From NCBI GenBank assembly GCA_943788645.1, contig CALSRC010000005.1, forward strand, positions 62,001-126,000: a stretch of 64,000 nucleotides of DNA, read 5' to 3'. Below are positions 34,896 to 44,009 of this stretch, one piece after another (the stretch's first letter is position 1; each line of letters opens with the position of its first letter). This DNA comes from UA16 sp002292325 (lineage in GTDB: Bacteria > Bacteroidota > Bacteroidia > Flavobacteriales_D > Sanyastnellaceae). A program made the translations under genes and the position numbers. The notes under the pieces were generated by a model that ran no database searches, was not told where the DNA came from, and saw nothing but the letters and a program-made list of their open reading frames with translations.

Positions 34896-37139
34896 TTAAT
34901 CGTTGTTGCGCTCTTCTCGTCGAGGACCTCGATCCCGGTCTCGGTCACCGCGTCCGCGTCCACGATCGCCGCGATCTCCACGAGGTCGCTCAGCACGCTC
35001 CACGTAACCTTCGGGCTTTGGCATCAAAACTTTGCGGCTCAACTTGATTTTGCCCGTCTTATCGTCGCGCCCAACCACTTTGAATTTGACGACCTCGCCT
35101 TCTTTCAGAATGTCCTCTACTCGATCCACGCGGTTCCAGTCTAGTTCAGAAACGTGAAGCAAACCATCTTGGCCTGGAATCACTTCCACAAAAGCGCCGT
35201 ATGGCATAATGCTCTTGACTTTTCCTTCGTATTCTTCACCAATTTCAACGGTTGGGGGGAATGCAATCGCTCGAACTTTAGCCAATGCAGCATCGATGGC
35301 TGATTTATTCGCCGCGGCAATCTCAACGATGCCCTTTCCGTTCACATCTTCAATGCTAATGGTGGTTTCCGTTTCAGCTTGGATTTCTTGGATGATTTTT
35401 CCGCCAGGGCCAATGATTGGTCCGATCGCATCACCTGGTACTTCCAATGAAACAATGCGTGGTGCATGTTCCTTGTAGTCATTTCGAGGCTCTGACAGAC
35501 TTCCGAGCATCTCGCGGCGGATGTGGTGCCGGCCTTCTCGTGCTTGCGCCAATGCTTCTCGAAGTTGCTGGAAACTCAGCCCCTTAATCTTAATGTCCAT
35601 CTGGCAGGCGGTAATGCCATGCTCCGTTCCCGTCACCTTGAAATCCATGTCGCCCAGGTGATCTTCATCGCCCAAGATATCGGAAAGCACAACGTACTTG
35701 CCCGATTTTTGATCGGTAATCAGTCCCATAGCGATTCCGGATACTGGAGCCTTTATGGGGACACCACCATCCATTAACGCTAACGTTCCAGCACAAACAG
35801 TCGCCATCGATGATGAACCATTTGATTCAAGAATCTCGCTGACCAATCGAATGGTGTACGGGCAATCGGCAGTTTCAGGCAATACAACCTTTAGCGCACG
35901 CAACGCAAGGTTTCCGTGTCCAACTTCACGACGGCTTGTTCCCCGCAATGGACGCTCCTCTCCTGTTGAAAATGGCGGAAAGTTGTAGTGCAATAAGAAC
36001 TTTTCATTCTTGCGAACCAATGCGCTGTCAATGAGCTGTTCGTCGAGTTTCGTACCCAACGTAAGTGTAGTGAGTGACTGCGTCTCCCCTCGTGTGAAAA
36101 TGGCACTTCCATGCGTACTCGGCAGGTAGTCCACTTCCGTCCAAATCGGACGAATGTCCGTTGACGAGCGACCATCCAATCGAACTCCCTCATTCAACAG
36201 CAAATCACGGATGGCCTTCTTTTGCACCGCACCAATGTATTGGCGCAACATAAAACTTTTCTCAGAAGCCTCTTCCGGCGAAACAGTCGCCATAAATGCA
36301 TCCTTCAATTCCTTGAACTTGGTCTTTCGCTCTTCTTTTGTGCTTCCTTTCTTGGCCGCTTCATACATGGAATCTGTCAAAGCAGCGTTCACGCGGTCTC
36401 GAAGATCTTCATCGTGATCCTCGTGCGAGTAGTCCCGTTGAACTCCGAAATGTCCGGTCATTTTGGCCAGTGCATTTTGCGCTTCGCATTGCTGCTGAAT
36501 CGCTACGTGAGCAGCTTCGATGGCATCCACCATCTCGTCCTCGCTTACCTCGTTCATTTCGCCCTCAACCATTACAATGCTGTCCAGACTACCGGCTACC
36601 ATAATGTCCATGTCAGCCCGTTCCAATTCAGATCGGAGGGGATTGATCACAAATGCGCCATCCACTCGTGCTACGCGCACTTCCGAAATAGGACCATCAA
36701 ATGGTATATCACTGACGGAGAGGCAGGCAGAGGCTGCCAATCCAGCCAAACTATCCGGCAACACTTCTTCGTCCGCAGACATCAGTTGAATCATCACCTG
36801 TGTTCCCGCGTGATAATCACTTGGGAATGTCGGACGCAATGCTCGGTCTACCAATCGCATGACCAAAACTTCCGTATCTGATGGTCGTGCTTCTCGCTTG
36901 AAAAATCCACCAGGGAATCTTCCGGCAGCCGCATATTTCTCGCGGTAGTCCACCGTAAGAGGTAAAAAATCAACATCATCGCGCACATCATGCGCTGAAA
37001 CTGCTGTTGCCAGCAACATGGTTTTGCCGCATTTAACGACTACTGATCCGTGTGCTTGCTTTGCAAGCTTGCCGGTTTCAATGGTGATCTCGCGCCCGTT
37101 GCCGAGATCAATGGTTTGGTTGTGTACCGTATAATTCAT
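34896..37139 (-). CDS. pnp: Polyribonucleotide nucleotidyltransferase (PNPase)
   Basis: A 747-residue 3'-to-5' exoribonuclease and RNA-degradosome enzyme. Two RNase PH domains are visible (VVVKCGKTMLLATAV ... KREARPSDTEVLVMRLVDRALRPTFPSDY and the second FTRGETQSLTTLTLG). A KH domain (GAIGPIIGPGGK-like: DAIGPIIGPGGKIIQEI) and an S1 domain (EYEGKVKSIMPYGAFVEVIPGQDGLLHVSEL) follow. The C-terminal tail is Arg/Asp/Gly-rich. The start MNYTVHNQTIDLGNGREI at 37139 fits family alignments better than the longer frame. It follows rpsO with a hairpin in between. Confidence 0.96.
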   Translation of the reverse strand: MNYTVHNQTIDLGNGREITIETGKLAKQAHGSVVVKCGKTMLLATAVSAHDVRDDVDFLPLTVDYREKYAAAGRFPGGFFKREARPSDTEVLVMRLVDRALRPTFPSDYHAGTQVMIQLMSADEEVLPDSLAGLAASACLSVSDIPFDGPISEVRVARVDGAFVINPLRSELERADMDIMVAGSLDSIVMVEGEMNEVSEDEMVDAIEAAHVAIQQQCEAQNALAKMTGHFGVQRDYSHEDHDEDLRDRVNAALTDSMYEAAKKGSTKEERKTKFKELKDAFMATVSPEEASEKSFMLRQYIGAVQKKAIRDLLLNEGVRLDGRSSTDIRPIWTEVDYLPSTHGSAIFTRGETQSLTTLTLGTKLDEQLIDSALVRKNEKFLLHYNFPPFSTGEERPLRGTSRREVGHGNLALRALKVVLPETADCPYTIRLVSEILESNGSSSMATVCAGTLALMDGGVPIKAPVSGIAMGLITDQKSGKYVVLSDILGDEDHLGDMDFKVTGTEHGITACQMDIKIKGLSFQQLREALAQAREGRHHIRREMLGSLSEPRNDYKEHAPRIVSLEVPGDAIGPIIGPGGKIIQEIQAETETTISIEDVNGKGIVEIAAANKSAIDAALAKVRAIAFPPTVEIGEEYEGKVKSIMPYGAFVEVIPGQDGLLHVSELDWNRVDRVEDILKEGEVVKFKVVGRDDKTGKIKLSRKVLMPKPEGYVERAERPRGDRGDRGRGRGDRDRDRGPRREERNND

Positions 37140-37189
37140 CTTTCCTGTAAAATCATCTTGAGGCATCTCACCCCATTGGGTGAAGACGC

Positions 37190-37234
37190 AAAAAAACGAA
37201 GAAGGCAATGGTGATGTACCAATTGCCTCCTTCG
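37190..37234 (-). terminator. Hairpin/terminator between rpsO and pnp
   Basis: On the minus strand a long imperfect stem (CGAAGGAGGCAATTGG against CCATTGCCTTCTTCG) with a 7-base loop is followed by TTTTTTT. It lies between the rpsO stop and the pnp start. In E. coli the same place holds an rpsO terminator/processing site. Confidence 0.75.
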
Positions 37235-37249
37235 TTTATAAAATCTTCG

Positions 37250-37519
37250 TTAGCGACGCAAACCGAGTTTCGAAACGATTTCGCGGTAGCGTGCAATATC
37301 TTTCACCTTGAGGTAATCCAATAGCTTCCGACGCTTACCTACAAGCTTAATCAATGCCCGTTGCGTGTGAAAGTCTTTCCGGTTTTGCTTCAAATGCTCC
37401 GTTAGGTGGGCAATTCGAAACGAGAACATGGCAATTTGTGCCTCTGCGCTTCCCGTGTCTTTTTCGTTCGTGCCAAAGGTGGCAAAGAACTCTTTCTTTT
37501 TGGTTGAATCTAAATACAT
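37250..37519 (-). CDS. rpsO: 30S ribosomal protein S15
   Basis: An 89-residue small-subunit protein that binds the central domain of 16S rRNA. The conserved core DTGSAEAQIAMFSFRIAHLTEHLKQNRKDFHTQRALIKLVGKRRKLLDYL is complete, ending KLGLRR. It is read from the minus strand between accD and pnp. The promoter region upstream has TTGG and TACCTTCG boxes 19 bases apart. Confidence 0.98.
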   Translation of the reverse strand: MYLDSTKKKEFFATFGTNEKDTGSAEAQIAMFSFRIAHLTEHLKQNRKDFHTQRALIKLVGKRRKLLDYLKVKDIARYREIVSKLGLRR

Positions 37520-37560
37520 GTCGAAATCAAATGGATGTTCGTGATGCTAAAATTGAGGCG

Positions 37561-37591
37561 CGAAGGTACAACCCATTGGCGCGCAATCCAA
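37561..37591 (-). promoter_or_regulatory. Candidate promoter of rpsO (TTGG-19-TACCTTCG)
   Basis: On the minus strand TTGG at 37591-37588 and TACCTTCG at 37568-37561 are exactly 19 bases apart, the spacing known for Bacteroidota -33/-7 promoters. It begins the rpsO transcript, separate from accD. Confidence 0.5.
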
Positions 37592-37605
37592 TGCCATCTT
37601 CCGAT

Positions 37606-38466
37606 TTATTGGACCTTGACGAAATCCCCCATAGCTCGCAGGCTAAAGGCCAATTTCTCCTTGAGTTTCTTTCGTTCAACAATTGCATCTAAAAACCCGT
37701 GTTCCAACAGAAATTCAGACCGTTGGAATCCTTCAGGCAAATCTTTACCAATCGTCTCTTTAACCACCCGAGGTCCAGCGAATCCGATGAGCGCATTGGG
37801 TTCTGCAATATTCATGTCACCTAACATTGCAAAAGATGCCGTCACCCCGCCAGTCGTGGGGTCCGTTAAGACGGAGATGTAAGGCAAACCAGCTTTAGAA
37901 AGCATCGAAAGCCGCGCACTCGTTTTTGCCATTTGCATCAGGCTCAACCCAGCCTCCATCATTCTCGCTCCGCCTGATTTACTGATGCAAATAAACGGGC
38001 ACCCTTTTTTCAATGCATGATCGATTCCCCTTGCAATCTTTTCTCCTACCACACTTCCCATCGAACCACCGATGAATTGAAAGTCCATGCAACTGATGAC
38101 AACTGGCATTCCATTGAGTTCTCCAGATGCCGTCCGAAGCGCATCGTTCAGCCCCGTCTTCTTTTTTGCAGCTTCCAATCGGTCTTTGTACGCCTTGGTG
38201 TCTTCGAATTCGAGCGGATCTGAACTGGTGATTTTCGGAGCAATCTCACGGAATTTACCCTCATCAAATAAGATGCTGAAATACCCCTCACTTCCAATTC
38301 TGTCATGATGCCCACAATAGTTGCATACACTCATTCGCTCAACATGCTGTTGCGACGTTACCACTGTCTTGCAGCTTGGGCACTGGTACCAGGCACCTTC
38401 TGGAATTTCCTTCTTCTCCGCGCTCTTCGTCGTAATCCCGTCTTGAATTCGTTTAAACCAACCCAT
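37606..38466 (-). CDS. accD: Acetyl-CoA carboxylase carboxyltransferase subunit beta
   Basis: A 286-residue subunit that transfers carboxyl from carboxy-biotin to acetyl-CoA in fatty-acid synthesis. A four-cysteine zinc ribbon is visible at the N-terminus (YQCPSCKTVV ... MSVCNYCGHHDRI), followed by the crotonase-like core with MDFQFIGGSMGSVVGEKIARG, SKSGGARMMEAGLSLMQMAKT, TDPTTGGVTASFAMLGD and IGFAGPRVVKETIGKDLPEGFQ. A TACCTTTG box lies 20 bases upstream of the ATG (38486-38493, minus). Confidence 0.97.
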   Translation of the reverse strand: MGWFKRIQDGITTKSAEKKEIPEGAWYQCPSCKTVVTSQQHVERMSVCNYCGHHDRIGSEGYFSILFDEGKFREIAPKITSSDPLEFEDTKAYKDRLEAAKKKTGLNDALRTASGELNGMPVVISCMDFQFIGGSMGSVVGEKIARGIDHALKKGCPFICISKSGGARMMEAGLSLMQMAKTSARLSMLSKAGLPYISVLTDPTTGGVTASFAMLGDMNIAEPNALIGFAGPRVVKETIGKDLPEGFQRSEFLLEHGFLDAIVERKKLKEKLAFSLRAMGDFVKVQ

Positions 38467-38511
38467 TTCTTTTCATTTTACACGTCAAAGGTAGCGAACC
38501 CCATTGTTATC

Positions 38512-40782
38512 TCAGAATGAATGTCCGATGCCCAAATGAACCTGACCTTTGGGAGCTTTAAGATCGATCCAGCGCTCGGATGAAGGTCTGGATGGATCGT
38601 GCACACGGAAGGCCCCATCGAGGCGCAGCAAGAAAAAGTCAAAGTCCAATCGAACTCCTAAACCTGTCCCAAGAGCGACTGATTTCCAATTGAGAGCCTG
38701 CAATTCAGAGGAATGAGAACCATCCAATATCCAGACGTTTCCCGCGTCGGTGAAACACGCCAACTCGAAGGCGTCTGTTAAGTGCCGACGGTATTCAGTC
38801 GAAAATTCAATTTGCAAATCTCCAACCCCATTGACGATTCCCCCTCCGGAAATATCTTCCGAAGCAAATCCCGGTCCCAAATCACGAATGGACCACCCGC
38901 GAATTCCATTGGTTCCACCGGCGTAAAATGCTCGGTCAAAGGGCATCGCATCCATGTTCTCCCCTGTTTTTGCAACGCCTAATTTCAACCGATAATGCAA
39001 CCCCACTTGTGCAGGTTGCCCCACGCGAACTTGGCCTGACCAATCAGTCTCCAGTCGGATGTAATGAGCTAAAGGGATGCCCGCTAATGTCCAAGGCCCT
39101 TGGCTTTCTGCCTCCGTGTCAACGGCCGAATTCAAGAGACTTAGCCCCAATCCAGTCCATTCAAAATCGACCCGGTAACGCCCGCTCAGATGCCGCTTTG
39201 GAAGGCTCCAGTCGGACTCCCAGTGCATCCGCGAAAGCAATGAAGTGTAGTCGGCAAATCGGGCATCCAAAAATGGATTGTTCTGATCTATCAACCAGTC
39301 CTCAAATTCTGGCTTGGATTGAATATCCGAATATCGGAGCTCGAAGGGCACAATCTCCAACAAGCTATTCTTCGAAGGATTTTCGACAAAGTTGAAACCA
39401 TATCTCAGTCCAAATGCTTCGCGAATGTACTCTGGCCTTATTTCCCGAACCCAATTCGCGGCAACGGTAGATCTGGCTTGATTGGATGGCCTGAGTCGTT
39501 CCAAATCCAAAGGGGGAATCCCTACTGTAGAATAATCGAGGTCAACGGACCATGTGCCACTGTTCGGCACCAACGATTCACTTGAATAGCTAAAAGGTCG
39601 GGTCGAGATCAGTCCACCAGAAACTTTTGCTCCCCATGTGTTCCCTTTACCCGAAAAATTATGATCTCTCCAAGCAAAACTCACTACCGGACCATAACGC
39701 GCATCACTGCGAATCATTTCCATTGCAGTGACCAAGCCAAAACGCTTTCGGAGGTGAATGTTTATTTCTACATCGTAAACGGCTCCTGAAGCAGGAGTCG
39801 AGCGCAAGGAGCCGGGAATTTCCAAACGGCGCACACTGGGCAACCTGGAGATACGCTGATAAGTTGATTGCAAATCGGTCTCATTGAAAACACCTCCTGA
39901 CTCCAAGGAAACAAGGAACGACACCGTCGTTGAATCCAATCCGCCTGAATGGGATTCCCCTGCCGTGCCATCCGTCCAATTGATGGATCCGAAACGTGCT
40001 TTCTCATGCGGGCGCGGTGAGCCCGATTCATCCCAATCCTGCGGCAAAATCTCCGCATTAATTCGTGTCCGATGACCGCTCCGGTCGAAGGAGGTATCCG
40101 CAACAAAATAAATGTGTGACTCTTGAATGGAAGGATATCCAACATTGCGCAAGCCCTTAGCAATGTCTTCCCGAAATGCCTCCAACACTTGTACGTCAAG
40201 CCTACTTCCGATCGGTAATTTCGCCTCAAATATGGCAGCATTTCCCTCCACACCAGATCCCTCGATGCTCCAGTTCCATTCACCAATGGTCCAAGAATGA
40301 CCCAATTCCAATTGCAAAGTGACTGAGGCCCTGCTCGGATCAAGGCTATCTACAATGGATACGCAGGTGGCATTGAGGTAACCTTTTCTTCTTGCTAAAC
40401 TTTGAACATTCATTCGAGAGCGCTCTGTTAATAGCGCATCGTACACAACTGGAGGTTCCCCCATTCGTTCCGCCAACCACCAACGAATACCGCCCGGCTC
40501 CTTTCCTCTTTCAGCATGCCGCCGCTTGGATTCTTCCAGAGCAGTGGTAGAGACCATCAAATTAAACCACATCGGGATTCGCAAACCAACAACAGAACTG
40601 TTCGAACGTTGACGCAACACATCTTCGTAATCTGCTAAATCATCCGGTATGCCGTCAAGCACCTCCAATTGGACCTTGTTCAACAAACGCTCCTCCGGTC
40701 CCAATCTCTTGGTGACGGAGCAAGAACTCAACACAACCAATGCGCTTAATCCATAGATTTGCCACCAATTCCTTAACACCAT
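38512..40782 (-). CDS. TamL-type BamA/TamA-family outer-membrane lipoprotein
   Basis: A 756-residue Omp85-superfamily protein with a lipobox (LSSCSVT), the mark of the Bacteroidota TamL. POTRA-like modules fill the N-terminal half (SVTLQLELGHSWTIGEWNWSIEG and the VNLQSLARRKGYLNA-like RSRMNVQSLARRKGYLNAT). The C-terminal half is a 16-strand-type barrel with the family's FYAGGTNGIRGW substrate-gate motif and a final aromatic strand. TamL probably inserts or exports envelope proteins. The ATG at 40782 shares its bases with the divergent methyltransferase ATG (40781). The longer frame is rejected. Confidence 0.9.
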   Translation of the reverse strand: MVLRNWWQIYGLSALVVLSSCSVTKRLGPEERLLNKVQLEVLDGIPDDLADYEDVLRQRSNSSVVGLRIPMWFNLMVSTTALEESKRRHAERGKEPGGIRWWLAERMGEPPVVYDALLTERSRMNVQSLARRKGYLNATCVSIVDSLDPSRASVTLQLELGHSWTIGEWNWSIEGSGVEGNAAIFEAKLPIGSRLDVQVLEAFREDIAKGLRNVGYPSIQESHIYFVADTSFDRSGHRTRINAEILPQDWDESGSPRPHEKARFGSINWTDGTAGESHSGGLDSTTVSFLVSLESGGVFNETDLQSTYQRISRLPSVRRLEIPGSLRSTPASGAVYDVEINIHLRKRFGLVTAMEMIRSDARYGPVVSFAWRDHNFSGKGNTWGAKVSGGLISTRPFSYSSESLVPNSGTWSVDLDYSTVGIPPLDLERLRPSNQARSTVAANWVREIRPEYIREAFGLRYGFNFVENPSKNSLLEIVPFELRYSDIQSKPEFEDWLIDQNNPFLDARFADYTSLLSRMHWESDWSLPKRHLSGRYRVDFEWTGLGLSLLNSAVDTEAESQGPWTLAGIPLAHYIRLETDWSGQVRVGQPAQVGLHYRLKLGVAKTGENMDAMPFDRAFYAGGTNGIRGWSIRDLGPGFASEDISGGGIVNGVGDLQIEFSTEYRRHLTDAFELACFTDAGNVWILDGSHSSELQALNWKSVALGTGLGVRLDFDFFLLRLDGAFRVHDPSRPSSERWIDLKAPKGQVHLGIGHSF

Positions 40783-41524
40783 GACCCGCCAAGAAATCCT
40801 CTCCATTCGTGCCTTACGCAATCGCGCAGAGCGCCGTGAGGCAGGGTTGTTTGTCGTAGAAGGTGAAAAAGGAATCATCGAACTGTCCAAAAGCACATTA
40901 ACTGTTCAACGAATTTACTGTGTAGCGGCATTGGTTGAATTAATTCCAGATAAACTTCGCGGGGAATCAGAGCAAATTTCCAGCAAAGAAATGGAACGGA
41001 TTTCTCAAATGACGTCGCCGCCTGGCATTTTAGCTGTCGTGCACATTCCTCGGTACTCGGTGCAGGATGTTTTGGATAAAATCGAATCAGCACCTACGCC
41101 GATTGGCCTCGTCGCTTCTCGAATAGCTGACCCAGGAAATCTCGGAACACTGATTCGCAGTGTCGACTGGTTTGGTATGGGAGGTGCATTGGTGAGCTCC
41201 GATGCAACCGATCCTTGGTCAAGCAAATGTGTTCAAGCCACGATGGGCTCGATTTTCCGCGTGCCCATTGCTGTTTTTGACGGTAACATATCATCCGAGC
41301 TACAACACTTTCACCTCGAAATGGAAGGCACTCCTTACACGGAGGTATCTTGGAAGAAAGGCCTCTTATGGGTGGGTTCAGAATCACATGGTTTCCGGGA
41401 GACCTCCTTGTCAGAGCATTCCATTCCGGTCCACATACCTGCAAAAGGGCAAGCCGAGTCATTGAATGCGGGAGTGGCGGGCTCCATCGTATGCGCCGAG
41501 ATTGCCCGTTCTTGGAAACAATAA
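40781..41524 (+). CDS. TrmH/SpoU-family RNA 2'-O-methyltransferase
   Basis: A 247-residue SPOUT methyltransferase. An N-terminal RNA-binding substrate domain (SIRALRNRAERREAGLFVVEGEKGI) is followed by the knotted catalytic domain with DPGNLGTLIRSVDWFGMGG, KCVQATMGSIFRVP, WVGSESHGF and PAKGQAESLNAGVAGSIVCAEI, the motifs 1-3 that bind SAM and methylate a ribose. Target rRNA or tRNA unknown. A TAGATTTG box lies at 40754-40761. Its start codon overlaps that of divergent tamL. Confidence 0.93.
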   Translation: MTRQEILSIRALRNRAERREAGLFVVEGEKGIIELSKSTLTVQRIYCVAALVELIPDKLRGESEQISSKEMERISQMTSPPGILAVVHIPRYSVQDVLDKIESAPTPIGLVASRIADPGNLGTLIRSVDWFGMGGALVSSDATDPWSSKCVQATMGSIFRVPIAVFDGNISSELQHFHLEMEGTPYTEVSWKKGLLWVGSESHGFRETSLSEHSIPVHIPAKGQAESLNAGVAGSIVCAEIARSWKQ

Positions 41525-41534
41525 CCGCGAATTA

Positions 41535-42704
41535 TTAGAGAAGGACTGCAGCACGTTCCGCTAGGACGCGATTCAATAGTGGAGTCATCGTGATTTCGCA
41601 CCACTTCTTTTCGATGTCTGCCTGGCTGACTTCTGAATCCACAATCATTTCACCAATCAACGCCAATCGCTCGCGGCATTTATTTTGTGTCTCCGTTCCA
41701 ACGCTGTCAGGCTCCCAACCTTCTGGCCAAGTGATGTTTGATGCACCGTCCGAAATTTCCAACCAGCGTTGAGCTGCCCAATGCTGTGCAGGCCAGTTTT
41801 TCATCGACCTATGGATCCGGTCATCCACGCGATCGGCCAAATGGACCGCTGGCCTGATTCCTTCAGGCGGATCTTCCCAATAAATGGGTTCGCAGAATTC
41901 AACGTGGATTCCGCCTTTCCACCCAAATAGTCCCTGTTTCATACTGCGCTCATCCTCACCTCGTTCTTTGACGTATTCCCCCTCATTCCGCTCGCGCATC
42001 AGCAATTCACGAACCTTCATTCCATCGCAAGGATCCCATTCATAACTCAAGCTAACCGGTTGCAATTGCAGCCTGTTCCACGAATCACCCTCCTCTCCAT
42101 TCAGCAGCATGCGCATCAAAGCTGGAGAGGTGCGGTCATTCCCATCTTTGGCCCTGCCTTCACGGTGAGCAAGCCAAACAGACGCATGCTCATTGACAAT
42201 CACTTCTCGCACATAAGCAGCTACTTCAGCACTGCTCAAGAATTGTTCTCGCAATGAACCTCCGCGCTGAACGATAAAACTCTTATTCAATCGAACCAAT
42301 TTTTCAACCCACTCCGTTCGCAAGAGATTGCTTCCTATTCCAATTTGCGTCGTAGGGACACCCTGCGAAAGCAGCGCTCGGTTGATGAGTGAGGGATCTA
42401 AAACAATGTCACGGTGATTCGATATGAAGAGTGCTCCTTCACCTTGGAAATTATCAGCGAAGGAAAGCGTGACATCCGTCGCCGTGCGATCAAGAACCAA
42501 ATCAATGAAAACCTTCGATAATTCGCCTTGAAAGCGATCGACACTATTGATCGATTTCATCTTGCCGATGAGCTCCTTCGATGCTTCCTCACCTAAAAAA
42601 GGAGAAAGTTGGGCGTTCCAGTCCATAGCCTCTAATAAAAAGTCAATGGCACCAGGGACTTCGTCCTCTCGGTAAGGCCTCATATGAGCAAATGAGTCAT
42701 TCAT
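41535..42704 (-). CDS. 1-acyl-glycerol-3-phosphate acyltransferase-like protein
   Basis: A 389-residue protein whose acyltransferase core shows ALFISNHRDIVLDPSLIN, a His-containing motif of the PlsC/GPAT type (spacing varied, HRDIVLD). The later TTQIGIGSNLL, KSFIVQRGG and VWLAHREGRAKDG correspond to acyltransferase blocks 2-4. It is longer than typical PlsC and has an extra helical N-terminal region and a C-terminal extension, a form seen in Bacteroidota. It is likely to acylate a lysophospholipid or a related polar lipid. The ATG at 42704 is preferred to 42773. Confidence 0.78.
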   Translation of the reverse strand: MNDSFAHMRPYREDEVPGAIDFLLEAMDWNAQLSPFLGEEASKELIGKMKSINSVDRFQGELSKVFIDLVLDRTATDVTLSFADNFQGEGALFISNHRDIVLDPSLINRALLSQGVPTTQIGIGSNLLRTEWVEKLVRLNKSFIVQRGGSLREQFLSSAEVAAYVREVIVNEHASVWLAHREGRAKDGNDRTSPALMRMLLNGEEGDSWNRLQLQPVSLSYEWDPCDGMKVRELLMRERNEGEYVKERGEDERSMKQGLFGWKGGIHVEFCEPIYWEDPPEGIRPAVHLADRVDDRIHRSMKNWPAQHWAAQRWLEISDGASNITWPEGWEPDSVGTETQNKCRERLALIGEMIVDSEVSQADIEKKWCEITMTPLLNRVLAERAAVLL

Positions 42705-42713
42705 GTATTCTGC

Positions 42714-42736
42714 GCAATTTAGGTAACCTAAATTTG
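42714..42736. promoter_or_regulatory. Palindromic bidirectional promoter of the acyltransferase and helicase genes
   Basis: Between the two divergent ATGs is AATTTAGGT-A-ACCTAAATT (42716-42734), a perfect 9-bp inverted repeat. Rightward it supplies an exact -7 box TAAATTTG (42729-42736) ending 4 bases before the helicase ATG. Leftward it supplies a weaker TAAATTGC (42714-42721). Confidence 0.5.
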
Positions 42737-42740
42737 TCTC

Positions 42741-44009
42741 ATGGATTTCTCTGAACTTAAGCTTACCCGTCAATTCTTAAATGCCATCGCCGATGCGGGA
42801 TATGAGGAACCCACTCCTATACAAAAAAAGGCCATCCCACCTCTCCGATCGGGCCAAGACGTCATAGGTATCGCACAAACAGGGACAGGCAAAACAGCCG
42901 CTTTTCTGTTGCCCATCTTACAACAACTTAAGTATGCACAGGGCGAATCACCTCGCGCACTGGTATTGGCTCCAACGAAAGAATTAGCGGTACAAATCCA
43001 TGCAGAGGCCGAAAAATTCGCACATTACACCGACTTGCGGATTGTCGCATTTTACGGAGGCGTCGGACCCAAAAAACAAATCGAAGCCATTGCAAACGGC
43101 GTAGACCTCATAGTGGCGACTCCGGGCCGATTTTTGGAGATTTATTCCCACGGTCATGTACAGACCAAAAAGCTGAAGCACATCGTATTGGATGAGGCCG
43201 ATCGCATGATGGATATGGGATTTATGCCTCAGATAAGACAAATACAAGAGGTCATTCCTTCCAAGCGACAAAACATTCTTTTTTCAGCGACCTTTCCTGC
43301 GCGTGTTGAGCGACTGGCCGATGAGTTTTTACTCTGGCCTACGCGGATCGAAGTAACTCCGCAATCAACTCCGGTGGCAACCGTCGAACAGTTCAAGCTG
43401 GCGTTGCCCAACTTGCGGACAAAAATCGCTTTCGTTGAATGGTTTGTGCGCGAGCGACTCGGCGAAGAACGGCTGCTTGTTTTTGCACGGAAAAAGGAGG
43501 ATGCTGAAAACTTGAGCCGATTTCTTCAGCGAACGTTCGATATGGGCGTGCGAGCAATCCATAGCAACAAAGGTCAAAACTCCCGCATCAATGCCATGCA
43601 GGAATTTAGAACCGGAACGGTTCAAATTTTGATTGCCACAGATGTGGCCAGCCGGGGAATCGATGTCCCTGAAACCTCAATGGTCATCAATGCTTCTGCA
43701 CCACGTGACCCGCATGATTACATCCACCGCATTGGACGAACTGGACGGGCCTTTCGCAATGGCACCGCACTCACTTTGTACGATTCCGCTGAACGGTTCG
43801 CGATGGAACGGATTGAAGAGCTCATCCAGCATCCAGTTCTCGCTTTTCCCAACCCTCCCGAATTAGAAGAATTCGAAACTCCAAAGCCAGAAAAGAAATC
43901 ACAAGCGATGGAAATCGACAGAGAGTTACGCAAACGTGACCCTGATTACCAAGGAGCCTTTCATGAGAAGAAAAAAAAGAAATCCGGAGGGCGGTCACGT
44001 CGTAAGTAA
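42741..44009 (+). CDS. DEAD-box RNA helicase (RhlE-like)
   Basis: A 422-residue ATP-dependent RNA helicase. All core motifs are visible: the Q motif (PTPIQKKAIPPL), motif I AQTGTGKT, Ia PTKELAVQ, Ib GG and TPGR, motif II DEAD, motif III SAT, motif IV with LLVFARKKEDAENL, motif V (TDVASRGIDVP) and motif VI HRIGRTGR. The C-terminal extension is Lys/Arg-rich (EKKKKKSGGRSRRK), as usual in RhlE-type cold-shock or ribosome-biogenesis helicases. Start supported by the adjacent -7 box. Confidence 0.95.
   Translation: MDFSELKLTRQFLNAIADAGYEEPTPIQKKAIPPLRSGQDVIGIAQTGTGKTAAFLLPILQQLKYAQGESPRALVLAPTKELAVQIHAEAEKFAHYTDLRIVAFYGGVGPKKQIEAIANGVDLIVATPGRFLEIYSHGHVQTKKLKHIVLDEADRMMDMGFMPQIRQIQEVIPSKRQNILFSATFPARVERLADEFLLWPTRIEVTPQSTPVATVEQFKLALPNLRTKIAFVEWFVRERLGEERLLVFARKKEDAENLSRFLQRTFDMGVRAIHSNKGQNSRINAMQEFRTGTVQILIATDVASRGIDVPETSMVINASAPRDPHDYIHRIGRTGRAFRNGTALTLYDSAERFAMERIEELIQHPVLAFPNPPELEEFETPKPEKKSQAMEIDRELRKRDPDYQGAFHEKKKKKSGGRSRRK

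Noticed and set aside
36222..36881. A 219-codon plus-strand ORF opposite pnp
   Set aside because: Long, but fully antisense to a conserved enzyme. Its translation is rich in His, Arg and Ser from reversed codons and has no recognisable motif.
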